Source of the DNA: an uncultured Planktomarina sp.
Lineage (GTDB): Bacteria > Pseudomonadota > Alphaproteobacteria > Rhodobacterales > Rhodobacteraceae
Assembly: GCA_905182425.1 (NCBI GenBank)
Contig: CAJJBP010000009.1
Coordinates: 1-64,000 of the forward strand
Reading direction: 5' to 3'
Length of the DNA stretch: 64,000 bases
Under the pieces are notes generated by a model that saw only the letters and a list, made by a program, of their open reading frames with translations, ran no database searches and was not told where the DNA came from. This document shows positions 8,984-16,720 of the stretch, piece after piece; the stretch's first letter is position 1; every line of letters begins with the position of its first letter. Position numbers and translations under genes: made by a program.

Positions 8984-9000
8984 TTTAGAACCATTCTAAT
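8984..9000. promoter_or_regulatory. Candidate Irr box (iron control element) upstream of iscR-suf
   Basis: TTTAGAACCATTCTAAT, an inverted repeat TTAGAA-N3-TTCTAA. It closely resembles the ICE/Irr-box consensus TTTAGAA-N3-TTCTAAA of Alphaproteobacteria, where Irr controls iron-sulfur and haem genes in response to iron/haem status. It lies about 110 bases upstream of the iscR start, in the region shared with the divergent hydrolase. The assignment rests on consensus match and location. Confidence 0.65.
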
Positions 9001-9034
9001 TATTAATGCGGGCATCCGCGATCCTAAGTGAGTT

Positions 9035-9055
9035 ACGCAACACCTGCGTGCAGGT
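9035..9055. promoter_or_regulatory. Overlapping small inverted repeats in the iscR leader
   Basis: Two overlapping dyads sit 54-74 bases before the iscR start: ACGCA-N5-TGCGT (9035-9049) and ACCTGC-N2-GCAGGT (9042-9055). They could be an operator, for example for IscR autoregulation, or a leader hairpin. I cannot match them to a known consensus. Confidence 0.3.
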
Positions 9056-9108
9056 CAATAAAATTGAGCCAAAACTCCACCGCAAGGTGAATGAAAGTGT
9101 GATTTTGT

Positions 9109-9567
9109 ATGAAACTTTCAACTAAAGGGCGTTATGCTATGGTGGCTTTGGCTGATTTGGCTATTTTGGGGCCTGATAATCTGGCATCATTGACTGACAT
9201 TGCCAAAAGACAGAATGTATCTCTGCCATATCTAGAACAACTTTTTGTAAAACTGCGAAGAGGAAAACTTGTGGTTTCAACCCGTGGTGCAAATGGGGGG
9301 TATCGTTTGGCACGTGCACCGTCAGAAATTCGCGTTGTCGACGTTTTATCAGCTGTGGATGAAAACATTGACGCATTATACAAAGGTGCAGGCGTTTCCG
9401 GTGGTGTGTCAGGAAGTCGTGCTCAAAGTGTAACAAATCGCCTTTGGGAAGGTTTGAGCGCTCATGTTTATGTATTTTTACACCAAACCCGTCTTTCAGA
9501 TGTAGTTGATAACACCTTAACACCTTGTCCAGCAGTTCCAAACTTACTTGAGGTTGTGGACGAATGA
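9109..9567 (+). CDS. iscR: IscR-type Rrf2 regulator of the suf operon
   Basis: A 152-aa Rrf2-family transcription factor that senses Fe-S status. The winged helix is at the N-terminus: MKLSTKGRYAMVALADLA, then VSLPYLEQLFVKLRRGKLV and GANGGYRLAR. In the usual cluster-binding loop (about 90-110) the three cysteines of E. coli IscR are absent; the sequence reads KGAGVSGGVSGSRAQS. Only one Cys remains, in LTPCPAVP near the C-terminus. This pattern is known from Rhodobacter-type IscR, which still binds a cluster with unusual ligands. The stop overlaps the next start (ATGA), so iscR heads the suf operon. Confidence 0.9.
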   Translation: MKLSTKGRYAMVALADLAILGPDNLASLTDIAKRQNVSLPYLEQLFVKLRRGKLVVSTRGANGGYRLARAPSEIRVVDVLSAVDENIDALYKGAGVSGGVSGSRAQSVTNRLWEGLSAHVYVFLHQTRLSDVVDNTLTPCPAVPNLLEVVDE

Positions 9568-10622
9568 TCCAGCCGATTAGGAAGTCCCGTATTTATCTAG
9601 ATCATAACGCGACTACCCCGCTGCGAGCCGAAGCAAAAAAAGCCATGCTGGGCGCGATGGAAGTTATTGGGAATCCCTCATCAGTCCATCGAGAAGGGCG
9701 CGCCGCAAAAGCCATTTTGGACCGTGCTAGAAGCCAAATTTCTCAAGCCTTTGGTGTTGGAGTGGACAACATAATTTTTACTAGTGGTGCAACTGAAGCG
9801 GCGGCATTGGCCCTTGCAGGTCAAAGCTTTAGGTCCGCTAATTTAGAACATGATGCAGTGGCAGCTTGGGTTAAATCGGATATTGCAATCATTTCGGGAC
9901 AAGTCCAGATCGTAGATCCTTCCACAATGGCACTTCAAATGGCAAACTCAGAGACTGGAGTTATTCAAAAAATACCGAAAGGTCTTGGATTTTGTGATAT
10001 GACCCAAGCTTTTGGGAAAATAGCAGTTTCGTTCGCCTGGACTGGCGCAGATAAAGCTTGTGCATCAGCACATAAGTTAGGTGGTCCAAAGGGCATTGGA
10101 TGCTTGATGGTTCAACCAGGTATTGAAACTTCCGCACAAATAAAAGGTGGCGGCCAAGAGATGGGCCGCCGCGCTGGTACTGAAAACATTATCGGTATTG
10201 CAGGCTTTGGGGCTGCTGCCGAGGCAGCAGCTCAGGATCTAGCGAGTGGAAAATGGAGCTATGTACGTAAACTGCGAGATTATTTACAAAATACCCTGGA
10301 ATCGAGCGTAAAAAATATTATCTGCATAGGTAGAGATTATACTAGACTCCCTAACACGCTATGCTTCGCAGCTCCTGGTTGGAAAGCTGAGACTCAAGTA
10401 ATGCAAATGGATTTGGCTGGGTTTGCTATTTCAGCGGGGTCTGCTTGTTCGTCCGGTAAAGTAAAGGCAAGCAAGGTGGTGTTAGCAATGGGGTATGGCG
10501 AGGAAATAGCTAACTCTGCTGTCAGGGTGTCGCTAGGGCTAGGTAATACGCAGGAAGAGGTTGAGCAGTTTGCGGAAGCATGGTTAACCGCACACGATAG
10601 ATTTTTGGCGCGCAACGCCTAG
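9564..10622 (+). CDS. Cysteine desulfurase (NifS/IscS-type class V aminotransferase)
   Basis: A PLP-dependent enzyme of 352 aa that takes sulfur from cysteine for Fe-S cluster assembly. LDHNATTPLRAEA opens the protein, NPSSVHREGR is near residue 37, FTSGATEAAALAL near 71, the PLP lysine lies in SAHKLGGPKGIG (about 169-180), and the mobile loop with the catalytic Cys is SAGSACSSGKVKASKV (about 291-306). It is translationally coupled to iscR. Because the sufS at the far end of this operon is broken in this sequence, this enzyme may be the only working desulfurase of the locus. Confidence 0.9.
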   Translation: MIQPIRKSRIYLDHNATTPLRAEAKKAMLGAMEVIGNPSSVHREGRAAKAILDRARSQISQAFGVGVDNIIFTSGATEAAALALAGQSFRSANLEHDAVAAWVKSDIAIISGQVQIVDPSTMALQMANSETGVIQKIPKGLGFCDMTQAFGKIAVSFAWTGADKACASAHKLGGPKGIGCLMVQPGIETSAQIKGGGQEMGRRAGTENIIGIAGFGAAAEAAAQDLASGKWSYVRKLRDYLQNTLESSVKNIICIGRDYTRLPNTLCFAAPGWKAETQVMQMDLAGFAISAGSACSSGKVKASKVVLAMGYGEEIANSAVRVSLGLGNTQEEVEQFAEAWLTAHDRFLARNA

Positions 10623-10634
10623 ATATAGGAAAGA

Positions 10635-12143
10635 ATGACGATGGATAATGTTCTGGTCAAAGATGGCGTTGACGCCGAAACTGTAGAAGCGGTCAAGGTG
10701 CTTTCAGGAACCTATAAGTACGGTTGGGACACTGATATTGAAATGGAATACGCTCCGAAGGGTCTTTCGGAAGATATAGTTCGTTTAATTTCATCGAAGA
10801 ATGATGAGCCAGAGTGGATGTTAGATTGGCGTCTCGCGGCTTATCGTCGTTGGCTAAACTTAAAAGTACCTGAGTGGGCAATGGTGGACTACCCTAAGAT
10901 AGACTTTCAGGATCAGTATTATTACGCCCGTCCTAAAAGTATGGAGAAAAAACCAGAGTCCCTCGATGATGTGGACCCAAAACTTTTGGAGACCTATAAA
11001 AAGCTGGGTATTCCTCTTAAGGAGCAGGCGTTGCTTGCTGGCGTTGAGGCACCAGAAGGAGAGCGAAAAGTTGCTGTGGATGCGGTTTTCGATTCAGTGT
11101 CCGTTGGAACTACTTTTCAAAAAGAACTTATGGAAGCTGGAGTTATTTTCTGCTCAATTTCAGAAGCTATAAAAGATCATCCAGAACTAATTCGCAAATA
11201 TTTAGGAACTGTTGTTCCAGTTTCAGACAATTATTATGCAACACTTAATTCCGCGGTTTTTTCAGATGGTTCATTCGTCTACATCCCACCCGGTGTTCGC
11301 TGCCCAATGGAATTAAGTACATATTTTCGGATAAATGCAGAAAATACAGGCCAATTCGAGCGAACCTTGATTATTGCAGACAAAGATTCTTACGTTAGTT
11401 ACCTTGAGGGCTGCACGGCACCAAAAAGAGATGTCGCACAATTGCACGCAGCTGTTGTTGAGCTGGTTCTTCTTGACGATGCAGAGATTAAATACTCAAC
11501 CGTACAAAACTGGTTTCCTGGCGATGAGAATGGTAAGGGAGGAATTTATAACTTTGTGACCAAACGAGCCGATTGTCGTGGGAAACGTTCAAAAGTGATG
11601 TGGACCCAAGTTGAAACCGGCTCAGCCGTCACATGGAAATATCCATCTTGCATCCTGCGCGGCAGTGAGAGCCAGGGCGAGTTTTATTCAATAGCCATAG
11701 CGAACAATATGCAGCAGGCAGATACGGGCACTAAAATGATACATTTGGGCAAGAATACAAAGTCCAGAATTGTTTCGAAGGGCATTAGTGCGGGTAAAGC
11801 ACAAAACACCTATCGCGGTTTAGTATCTATGCACCCCAAGGCCAAACATAGTCGCAACTATACGCAATGCGATAGTCTACTGATTGGGGATAAATGCGGC
11901 GCCCATACAGTACCCTACATAGAAGTCAAAAATAATTCGTCGCGCGTAGAGCATGAGGCGACAACATCAAAAGTCGATGACGACCAGCTTTTCTATTGTC
12001 GTTCACGGGGTATGGGTGAAGAAGACGCAGTTGCTTTGGTAGTGAATGGTTTTTGTAAAGAGGTTCTTCAAGCGCTACCGATGGAATTCGCCATGGAAGC
12101 ACAACAGTTGGTTGCAATCTCACTTGAAGGTTCGGTTGGATAA
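10635..12143 (+). CDS. sufB: Fe-S cluster scaffold subunit SufB
   Basis: SufB, 502 aa, the scaffold partner of SufC and SufD, on which nascent clusters are built in the cytoplasm. The first 90 residues contain the conserved [20 protein letters not shown] and [14 protein letters not shown]. The C-terminal beta-helix core has [42 protein letters not shown] and [26 protein letters not shown] precedes the ATG at 10635. An 86-base gap with no obvious site separates it from sufC. Confidence 0.96.
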   Translation: MTMDNVLVKDGVDAETVEAVKVLSGTYKYGWDTDIEMEYAPKGLSEDIVRLISSKNDEPEWMLDWRLAAYRRWLNLKVPEWAMVDYPKIDFQDQYYYARPKSMEKKPESLDDVDPKLLETYKKLGIPLKEQALLAGVEAPEGERKVAVDAVFDSVSVGTTFQKELMEAGVIFCSISEAIKDHPELIRKYLGTVVPVSDNYYATLNSAVFSDGSFVYIPPGVRCPMELSTYFRINAENTGQFERTLIIADKDSYVSYLEGCTAPKRDVAQLHAAVVELVLLDDAEIKYSTVQNWFPGDENGKGGIYNFVTKRADCRGKRSKVMWTQVETGSAVTWKYPSCILRGSESQGEFYSIAIANNMQQADTGTKMIHLGKNTKSRIVSKGISAGKAQNTYRGLVSMHPKAKHSRNYTQCDSLLIGDKCGAHTVPYIEVKNNSSRVEHEATTSKVDDDQLFYCRSRGMGEEDAVALVVNGFCKEVLQALPMEFAMEAQQLVAISLEGSVG

Positions 12144-12229
12144 GCGGCTTATAATGCCATTCTAAAATAAAACTAATAAGCTGTTGGCTTTTAAGGCACT
12201 CGTCATGTCAGCCGAATTAAAGGAATAAA

Positions 12230-12985
12230 ATGTTAGAAATTAGTAATTTACACGTACAACTTGAAGAAGAAGACAAAAAAATACTCAAGGGTGTAAACCT
12301 CTTTCTTGAAGCCGGAAAGGTTCATGCAATAATGGGGCCTAACGGTTCAGGAAAATCTACTTTGTCCTATGTGTTATCCGGCAAAGACGGCTACCAAGTA
12401 ACTGATGGTTCGGCGCATCTAGAAGGTAAGGACCTTTTAGACATGAAACCTGAAGAGAGGGCCGCTGCTGGTTTATTTTTAGCTTTCCAATATCCTGTGG
12501 AAATTCCTGGCGTCGGAAACATGACGTTCCTTCGGACTGCGGTTAATTCACAACGTAAATTGCGTGGCGAGAGTGAGATGACAGCAGGCGAATTTTTAAA
12601 AGAAATACGTGCTAAAGCCAAAGACTTAAAAATTGATGCTGAGATGCTGAAACGTCCAGTAAATGTTGGCTTTTCTGGCGGTGAGAAAAAGCGAAATGAA
12701 ATTTTGCAAATGGCGATGTTAGAGCCAAAAATGTGCATACTTGATGAAACCGATAGCGGTTTGGACGTTGACGCGATGAAACTTGTTGCGCAAGGCGTTA
12801 ACGCCCTCCGAGATGAAAAGCGCACGTTCCTAGTGATCACTCACTACCAACGTCTTTTGGATCATATCAAACCTGACTTAGTTCACATAATGGCAAATGG
12901 GAGCATAATTAAGACTGGTGGCCCAGAGTTGGCTCTTGAAGTCGAAAACAATGGATATGCTGAATTGCTTGGGGAGAGGGCATAA
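12230..12985 (+). CDS. sufC: Fe-S assembly ATPase SufC
   Basis: ABC-type ATPase of the SufBCD complex, 251 aa. Walker A is MGPNGSGKSTLSYVL (about 36-50), the ABC signature is NVGFSGGEKKRNEILQMAML (about 146-165), and Walker B is CILDETDSGLDVDAMK (about 171-186), followed by the switch His in LVITHYQRLL. It is soluble, without membrane segments. A clear AAAGGAAT site precedes the ATG. Its stop overlaps the sufD start (TAATG). Confidence 0.96.
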   Translation: MLEISNLHVQLEEEDKKILKGVNLFLEAGKVHAIMGPNGSGKSTLSYVLSGKDGYQVTDGSAHLEGKDLLDMKPEERAAAGLFLAFQYPVEIPGVGNMTFLRTAVNSQRKLRGESEMTAGEFLKEIRAKAKDLKIDAEMLKRPVNVGFSGGEKKRNEILQMAMLEPKMCILDETDSGLDVDAMKLVAQGVNALRDEKRTFLVITHYQRLLDHIKPDLVHIMANGSIIKTGGPELALEVENNGYAELLGERA

Positions 12986-14250
12986 TGCCCATACCAGAAA
13001 GGAAAAAACCTGATTTGCGACCGGTATCAGACGAGACAGTAATGTCATCTTCTGTTGCGTGGGCTAAAGAGACCCGGTCTAAAGCAGTAGCTCGAGCTGA
13101 AAGCCAAGGCTTTCCAAGCCGCCAGGACGAGTATTGGAAATATACTCAGCCAGATGCATTTATTTCTGAGCAAGTAAAATTGACCTCTCGGCTGCGTCCA
13201 GAACTCGAGATATTTTCAGCTCAGACAGAATATCTGATTAATTTTGAAAATGGCCACTTATCGTCAGGTAGATTACCAAGCGTGGTAGGTTGCGACGTTG
13301 AAAGACTTGGAGAATCAACCACACTAGATAGTCACTGGATTCGTGATTTGTACGGCCAGCTCGAGCTGGCAGGTCAAAATCCGGTCGAACGCTCACTTGC
13401 CGCAGTAAATACTGCTCTTGCTACAGAGGGAGTGGTTTTGCGGGCAACTGGCATATTAGATCACCCGATACGGATTCACTCAGTATCAAAAGGTAATGCA
13501 GATGCTATCGTGCATCATGTGATAAAAGTTGAAGCTGGCGCCAGCATGACGTTAATAGAGACCGGTCAATACGGGACGCGTGCCAATATAGTTATTGAAG
13601 TTGATGTAGCCGACACGGGGTGCTTTCACCATATTAGGGTTCAAGACGGTGTAGAGCGTCATATTCATTCTCATATATTCGCTCGACTTGGTAAAATGAG
13701 TACATTCAAGTCTTTTACTTTGACTTCCGACGTTAAATTAACGCGGAATGAATGCGTGCTAGAGCTCACTGGAGATAACGCGAATGCAACAGTTGCTGGA
13801 GCGTGTTTAGGCGACGGGGAGTTTCACCATGATGACACAATTTTTGTTACCCATGATGCTGTAAACTGTGAAAGCCGACAAGTTTTCAAAAAGGTTTTGC
13901 GTAACGGTGCTGTTGGTGTGTTTCAGGGGAAGATTTTGGTGAAATCGGGCGCCCAGAAAACAGACGGTTATCAAATTAGCCAATCTTTGCTGTTAGATGA
14001 CGATAGTCAATTTTTAGCAAAGCCTGAACTTGAGATCTATGCCGATGACGTGGCGTGTTCACATGGGTCAACTTCTGGCGCTATCGACGATGAGGCCCTA
14101 TTTTACCTTCGTTCACGTGGTGTGTCACATACTAAAGCCGTTGATTTGCTGACACTTTCATTTGTCGCGGAAGCTATTCAAGAAATTGAAGATGACACTT
14201 TGGCAGATGCAATTTTGAACCATTTAACCAAAGCTTTGGAAATACGTTAG
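12985..14250 (+). CDS. sufD: Fe-S assembly subunit SufD
   Basis: SufD, 421 aa, the SufB paralogue that completes the SufBC2D scaffold. The N-terminus has the typical PSRQDEYWKYTQPDAF segment (about 46-61). The C-terminal core contains FQGKILVKSGAQKTDGYQIS, AKPELEIYADDVACSHGST and DDEALFYLRSRGVSHTKA, with the conserved Cys-Ser-His (VACSHG). Start and stop overlaps with sufC and the following membrane gene point to one transcript. Confidence 0.95.
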   Translation: MPIPERKKPDLRPVSDETVMSSSVAWAKETRSKAVARAESQGFPSRQDEYWKYTQPDAFISEQVKLTSRLRPELEIFSAQTEYLINFENGHLSSGRLPSVVGCDVERLGESTTLDSHWIRDLYGQLELAGQNPVERSLAAVNTALATEGVVLRATGILDHPIRIHSVSKGNADAIVHHVIKVEAGASMTLIETGQYGTRANIVIEVDVADTGCFHHIRVQDGVERHIHSHIFARLGKMSTFKSFTLTSDVKLTRNECVLELTGDNANATVAGACLGDGEFHHDDTIFVTHDAVNCESRQVFKKVLRNGAVGVFQGKILVKSGAQKTDGYQISQSLLLDDDSQFLAKPELEIYADDVACSHGSTSGAIDDEALFYLRSRGVSHTKAVDLLTLSFVAEAIQEIEDDTLADAILNHLTKALEIR

Positions 14251-14252
14251 AA

Positions 14253-14729
14253 ATGTCGGTTACGCGCGACATATTTTTATCTCACATCAAACCGCGCATC
14301 GTTATGGCACGGCTTCGCTCTATGGGTTTACGCGAGGACCGTGCCCTTGCAATGCTGATGGGTGGCTGCATTATATTGTTTATGTCTCAATGGCCTTTTC
14401 GCGCGCGGCAAGCGCATATTGAAGGCGCAACACTTACTGATATGATCCAGAACGATTTGGTGGGCATTGTTTTTGTGTTACCACTGATAGCATACGGATT
14501 GGCAGCTACATTGCGTATTATATCTCGGTTGTTTGGGGCTAAGGCTGATTACTACTCCGCTCGGCTAGCTCTATTTTGGACGCTTCTTGCAACGTCACCT
14601 TTGGCAATTTTGTCAGGATTAGTGAAAGCGTTTATTGGACCAGGGATCCAAAATAATATAGTTGGTTTTTTATATATTGCGTTTTTTTTATGGATTTTAA
14701 TTAATTCCTTACGAGAGTCTGAATTATGA
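14253..14729 (+). CDS. YIP1-like membrane protein in the suf operon (first copy)
   Basis: A 158-aa membrane protein with about three to four hydrophobic segments: ALAMLMGGCIILFMSQWP (about 31-48), VGIVFVLPLIAYGLAA (about 70-85), LFWTLLATSPLAILSGLV (about 107-124) and IVGFLYIAFFLWILI. It resembles the small YIP1-family proteins found between sufD and sufS in Roseobacter-type genomes. It begins two bases after the sufD stop and overlaps the next gene by four bases. No function is established. Its position suggests cotranscription with Fe-S assembly but not necessarily a role in it. Confidence 0.7.
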   Translation: MSVTRDIFLSHIKPRIVMARLRSMGLREDRALAMLMGGCIILFMSQWPFRARQAHIEGATLTDMIQNDLVGIVFVLPLIAYGLAATLRIISRLFGAKADYYSARLALFWTLLATSPLAILSGLVKAFIGPGIQNNIVGFLYIAFFLWILINSLRESEL

Positions 14730-15304
14730 ATTTTACCGTTAATCTTGTCGTAGAGAGTTTTAGGAATCCTAATGTTGCAGCCCAGCGTGTTCTTGCAATC
14801 AAGCATGACCTCAATCTTTCAATTAGTGCATATGCACTTTCAATAATCATTTCTATTGTAACCCTGTTTGGATTTAATGGCCTTCAATTAGTAAATATTC
14901 TTCCAGGTTCGACCCCTCTATCACCATTTATCCTTGTGGCGGTCATGGGAACGGCGAATTTAGTCGTGATATATTTTGTGATGCTGATTGGACGAGGTTT
15001 TGGCGGTAATGGTCAGTTAATAGATGGGATTTGGATATTCTCTTGGCTTCAAGTTCTGCAAATAATTATCCAAATTGGGCAGATGGTCTTGATGCTTGTA
15101 TCCGTCAGCCTAGCTACATTCTTAAGTCTGGTGGCAAGCGTCATTTGGCTGTGGGTTATGTTTGGGTTTGTGGCTGTTTGGTTAGGCCTACATTCAAAGT
15201 TAATTTCTGCTTTATGTTTTTTAATCGCAATATTCTGTCTATCCATTGGGTTTAGTATTTTATTGGTTTTTATCGGGTTTAACCCAGAGGTAATTGCATC
15301 ATGA
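14726..15304 (+). CDS. YIP1-family membrane protein in the suf operon (second copy)
   Basis: A 192-aa membrane protein with five or so hydrophobic stretches. It opens MNFTVNLVVESFRNP, and a short N-terminal arm (VAAQRVLAIKHDLNLS) precedes the membrane core, as in bacterial YIP1-domain proteins. ATGA overlaps with both the preceding and following genes show tight coupling. It is probably a partner or distant paralogue of the preceding protein. Function is unknown. Confidence 0.7.
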   Translation: MNFTVNLVVESFRNPNVAAQRVLAIKHDLNLSISAYALSIIISIVTLFGFNGLQLVNILPGSTPLSPFILVAVMGTANLVVIYFVMLIGRGFGGNGQLIDGIWIFSWLQVLQIIIQIGQMVLMLVSVSLATFLSLVASVIWLWVMFGFVAVWLGLHSKLISALCFLIAIFCLSIGFSILLVFIGFNPEVIAS

Positions 15305-16526
15305 GTTTTGATATTAGTGCGATACGCAGTGACTTTCCGATCCTGGGTCGGGAAGTTAATGATAGACCATTAGTCTATTTGGATAATGGCGCATCAGCAC
15401 AAAAACCCCAAGTAGTGATCGACGCAGTTACAAAAACGTACTCTGGAATATTCAAATGTTCATAGAGGCCTACATTATCTATCTAATCTAACGACCGACA
15501 AATATGAAGCAGTACGCGTAAAATTGCAAAGTTTCTAAATGCACCGCATGAAGACAACATTGTCTTCAATTCAGGTACAACCGAAGCAATCAACCTAGTG
15601 GCTTATAGCTCCATTGGAGGCAGGCGATGAGATTATTCTTTCCATCATGGAACATCACGCCAATATTGTTCCTTGGCACTTTTCTGCGTGAGCGCTTTGG
15701 CGTGGTGATAATTATATGGGTTGAATGCGACGATGAAGCCGGTGACCTTGACCCCGAAAAGGGGTATTTGACGGCTATGAGCTGCACGTACTAAAGCTCG
15801 TCGCTGTTACGCATATGTCTAACGTGTTGGGTATCCGTGGTTGATGTGCAAACCATTTCGCGTGCAAGGCGCACGCGTGAGAGGCGCTGCCGGTGCTGGT
15901 CGATGGCTCGCAGTCTGCCGTACACTTGCCCATAGATGTGCAAGACATTGGCTGTGATTTTTTTGTTATCACGGGTCATAAGCTTTATGGACCAAGCGGG
16001 TCAGGCGCGATCTATATTGCATCAGAGCGAATTGCTGAAATGAGACCATTCATGGGTGGTGGAGATATGATACAGCAAGTGGGTCGAGACACAATTACCT
16101 ATAAGACGCGCCAATGAAATTCGAAGCAGGCACCCAAGAATCGTGCAGCAAATTGGGCTAGGTGTGGCGATCGACTACATGATGAATATTGGACTGCAGG
16201 CTATAGCGAAGCATGAAAGTTCTATTTGTGATTACGCTAAAAGAAAGCTTGATGAATTGGATTGGTTAAATGTTCAGGGGAATTCCCACACCAAAGGGGC
16301 AATTTTTTCGTTTACACTGGATAGTGCAGCCCATGCGCACGATATTTCAACTGTTCTAGATAAGAAAGGTATCGCTGTGCGAGCCGGGCACCACTGTGCA
16401 CAACCTCTAATGGAGTATCTAAATGTCACCGCCACCTGCCGAGCCAGTTTTGCGATGTATAATACAACAAATGAGGTAGACGCTTTGGTCGAAGGCCTGG
16501 AACTGTGTAACGAGCTATTCAGCTAA
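15301..16526 (+). pseudogene. sufS: SufS cysteine desulfurase, broken by many indels
   Basis: The frame starts correctly (ATG overlapping the previous stop) with a SufS N-terminus, FPILGREVN and [20 protein letters not shown], then breaks repeatedly. Recognisable pieces follow in shifting frames: [54 protein letters not shown], then LVDGSQSAVHLPIDVQDIG and the PLP-lysine segment FFVITGHKLYGPSGSGAIY (15893-16117). The last part (16143-16526) is clean and includes the catalytic-Cys loop VRAGHHCAQPLMEYL. I count about ten one- or two-base indels between 15450 and 16140. The amino acids between breaks stay conserved, so this is either very recent decay or a badly sequenced patch. Confidence 0.85.
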
Positions 16527-16572
16527 AGTCCGATTGGGGCAAAACCTCTATTTGATAGGTAACCAATCATGT

Positions 16573-16646
16573 TGGAGCGGGTAACGGGAATTGAACCCGT
16601 AACTTAAGCTTGGGAAGCTCGCGTGATACCTTTTCACCATACCCGC
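16573..16646 (-). tRNA. tRNA-Gly (anticodon CCC)
   Basis: Read on the minus strand it folds as a cloverleaf. The acceptor is GCGGGTA/TACCCGC followed by T and CCA (encoded), the D arm is GTG...CAC with GG in the loop, the anticodon loop is TTCCCAA (CCC, reading GGG), and the T arm is ACGGG-TTCAATT-CCCGT. The anticodon stem CGAGC/GCTTA has one C-A mismatch and one G-U pair, which is weaker than expected. The gene stands alone between the sufS remnant and the RACo-like gene. Confidence 0.88.
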
Positions 16647-16720
16647 CTTGCGCAGCCCGATAGTGGTCACAGTACTTGGCGTCAACAAGAAACACACGTT
16701 CTGTGAATTGTGGCGCATAA

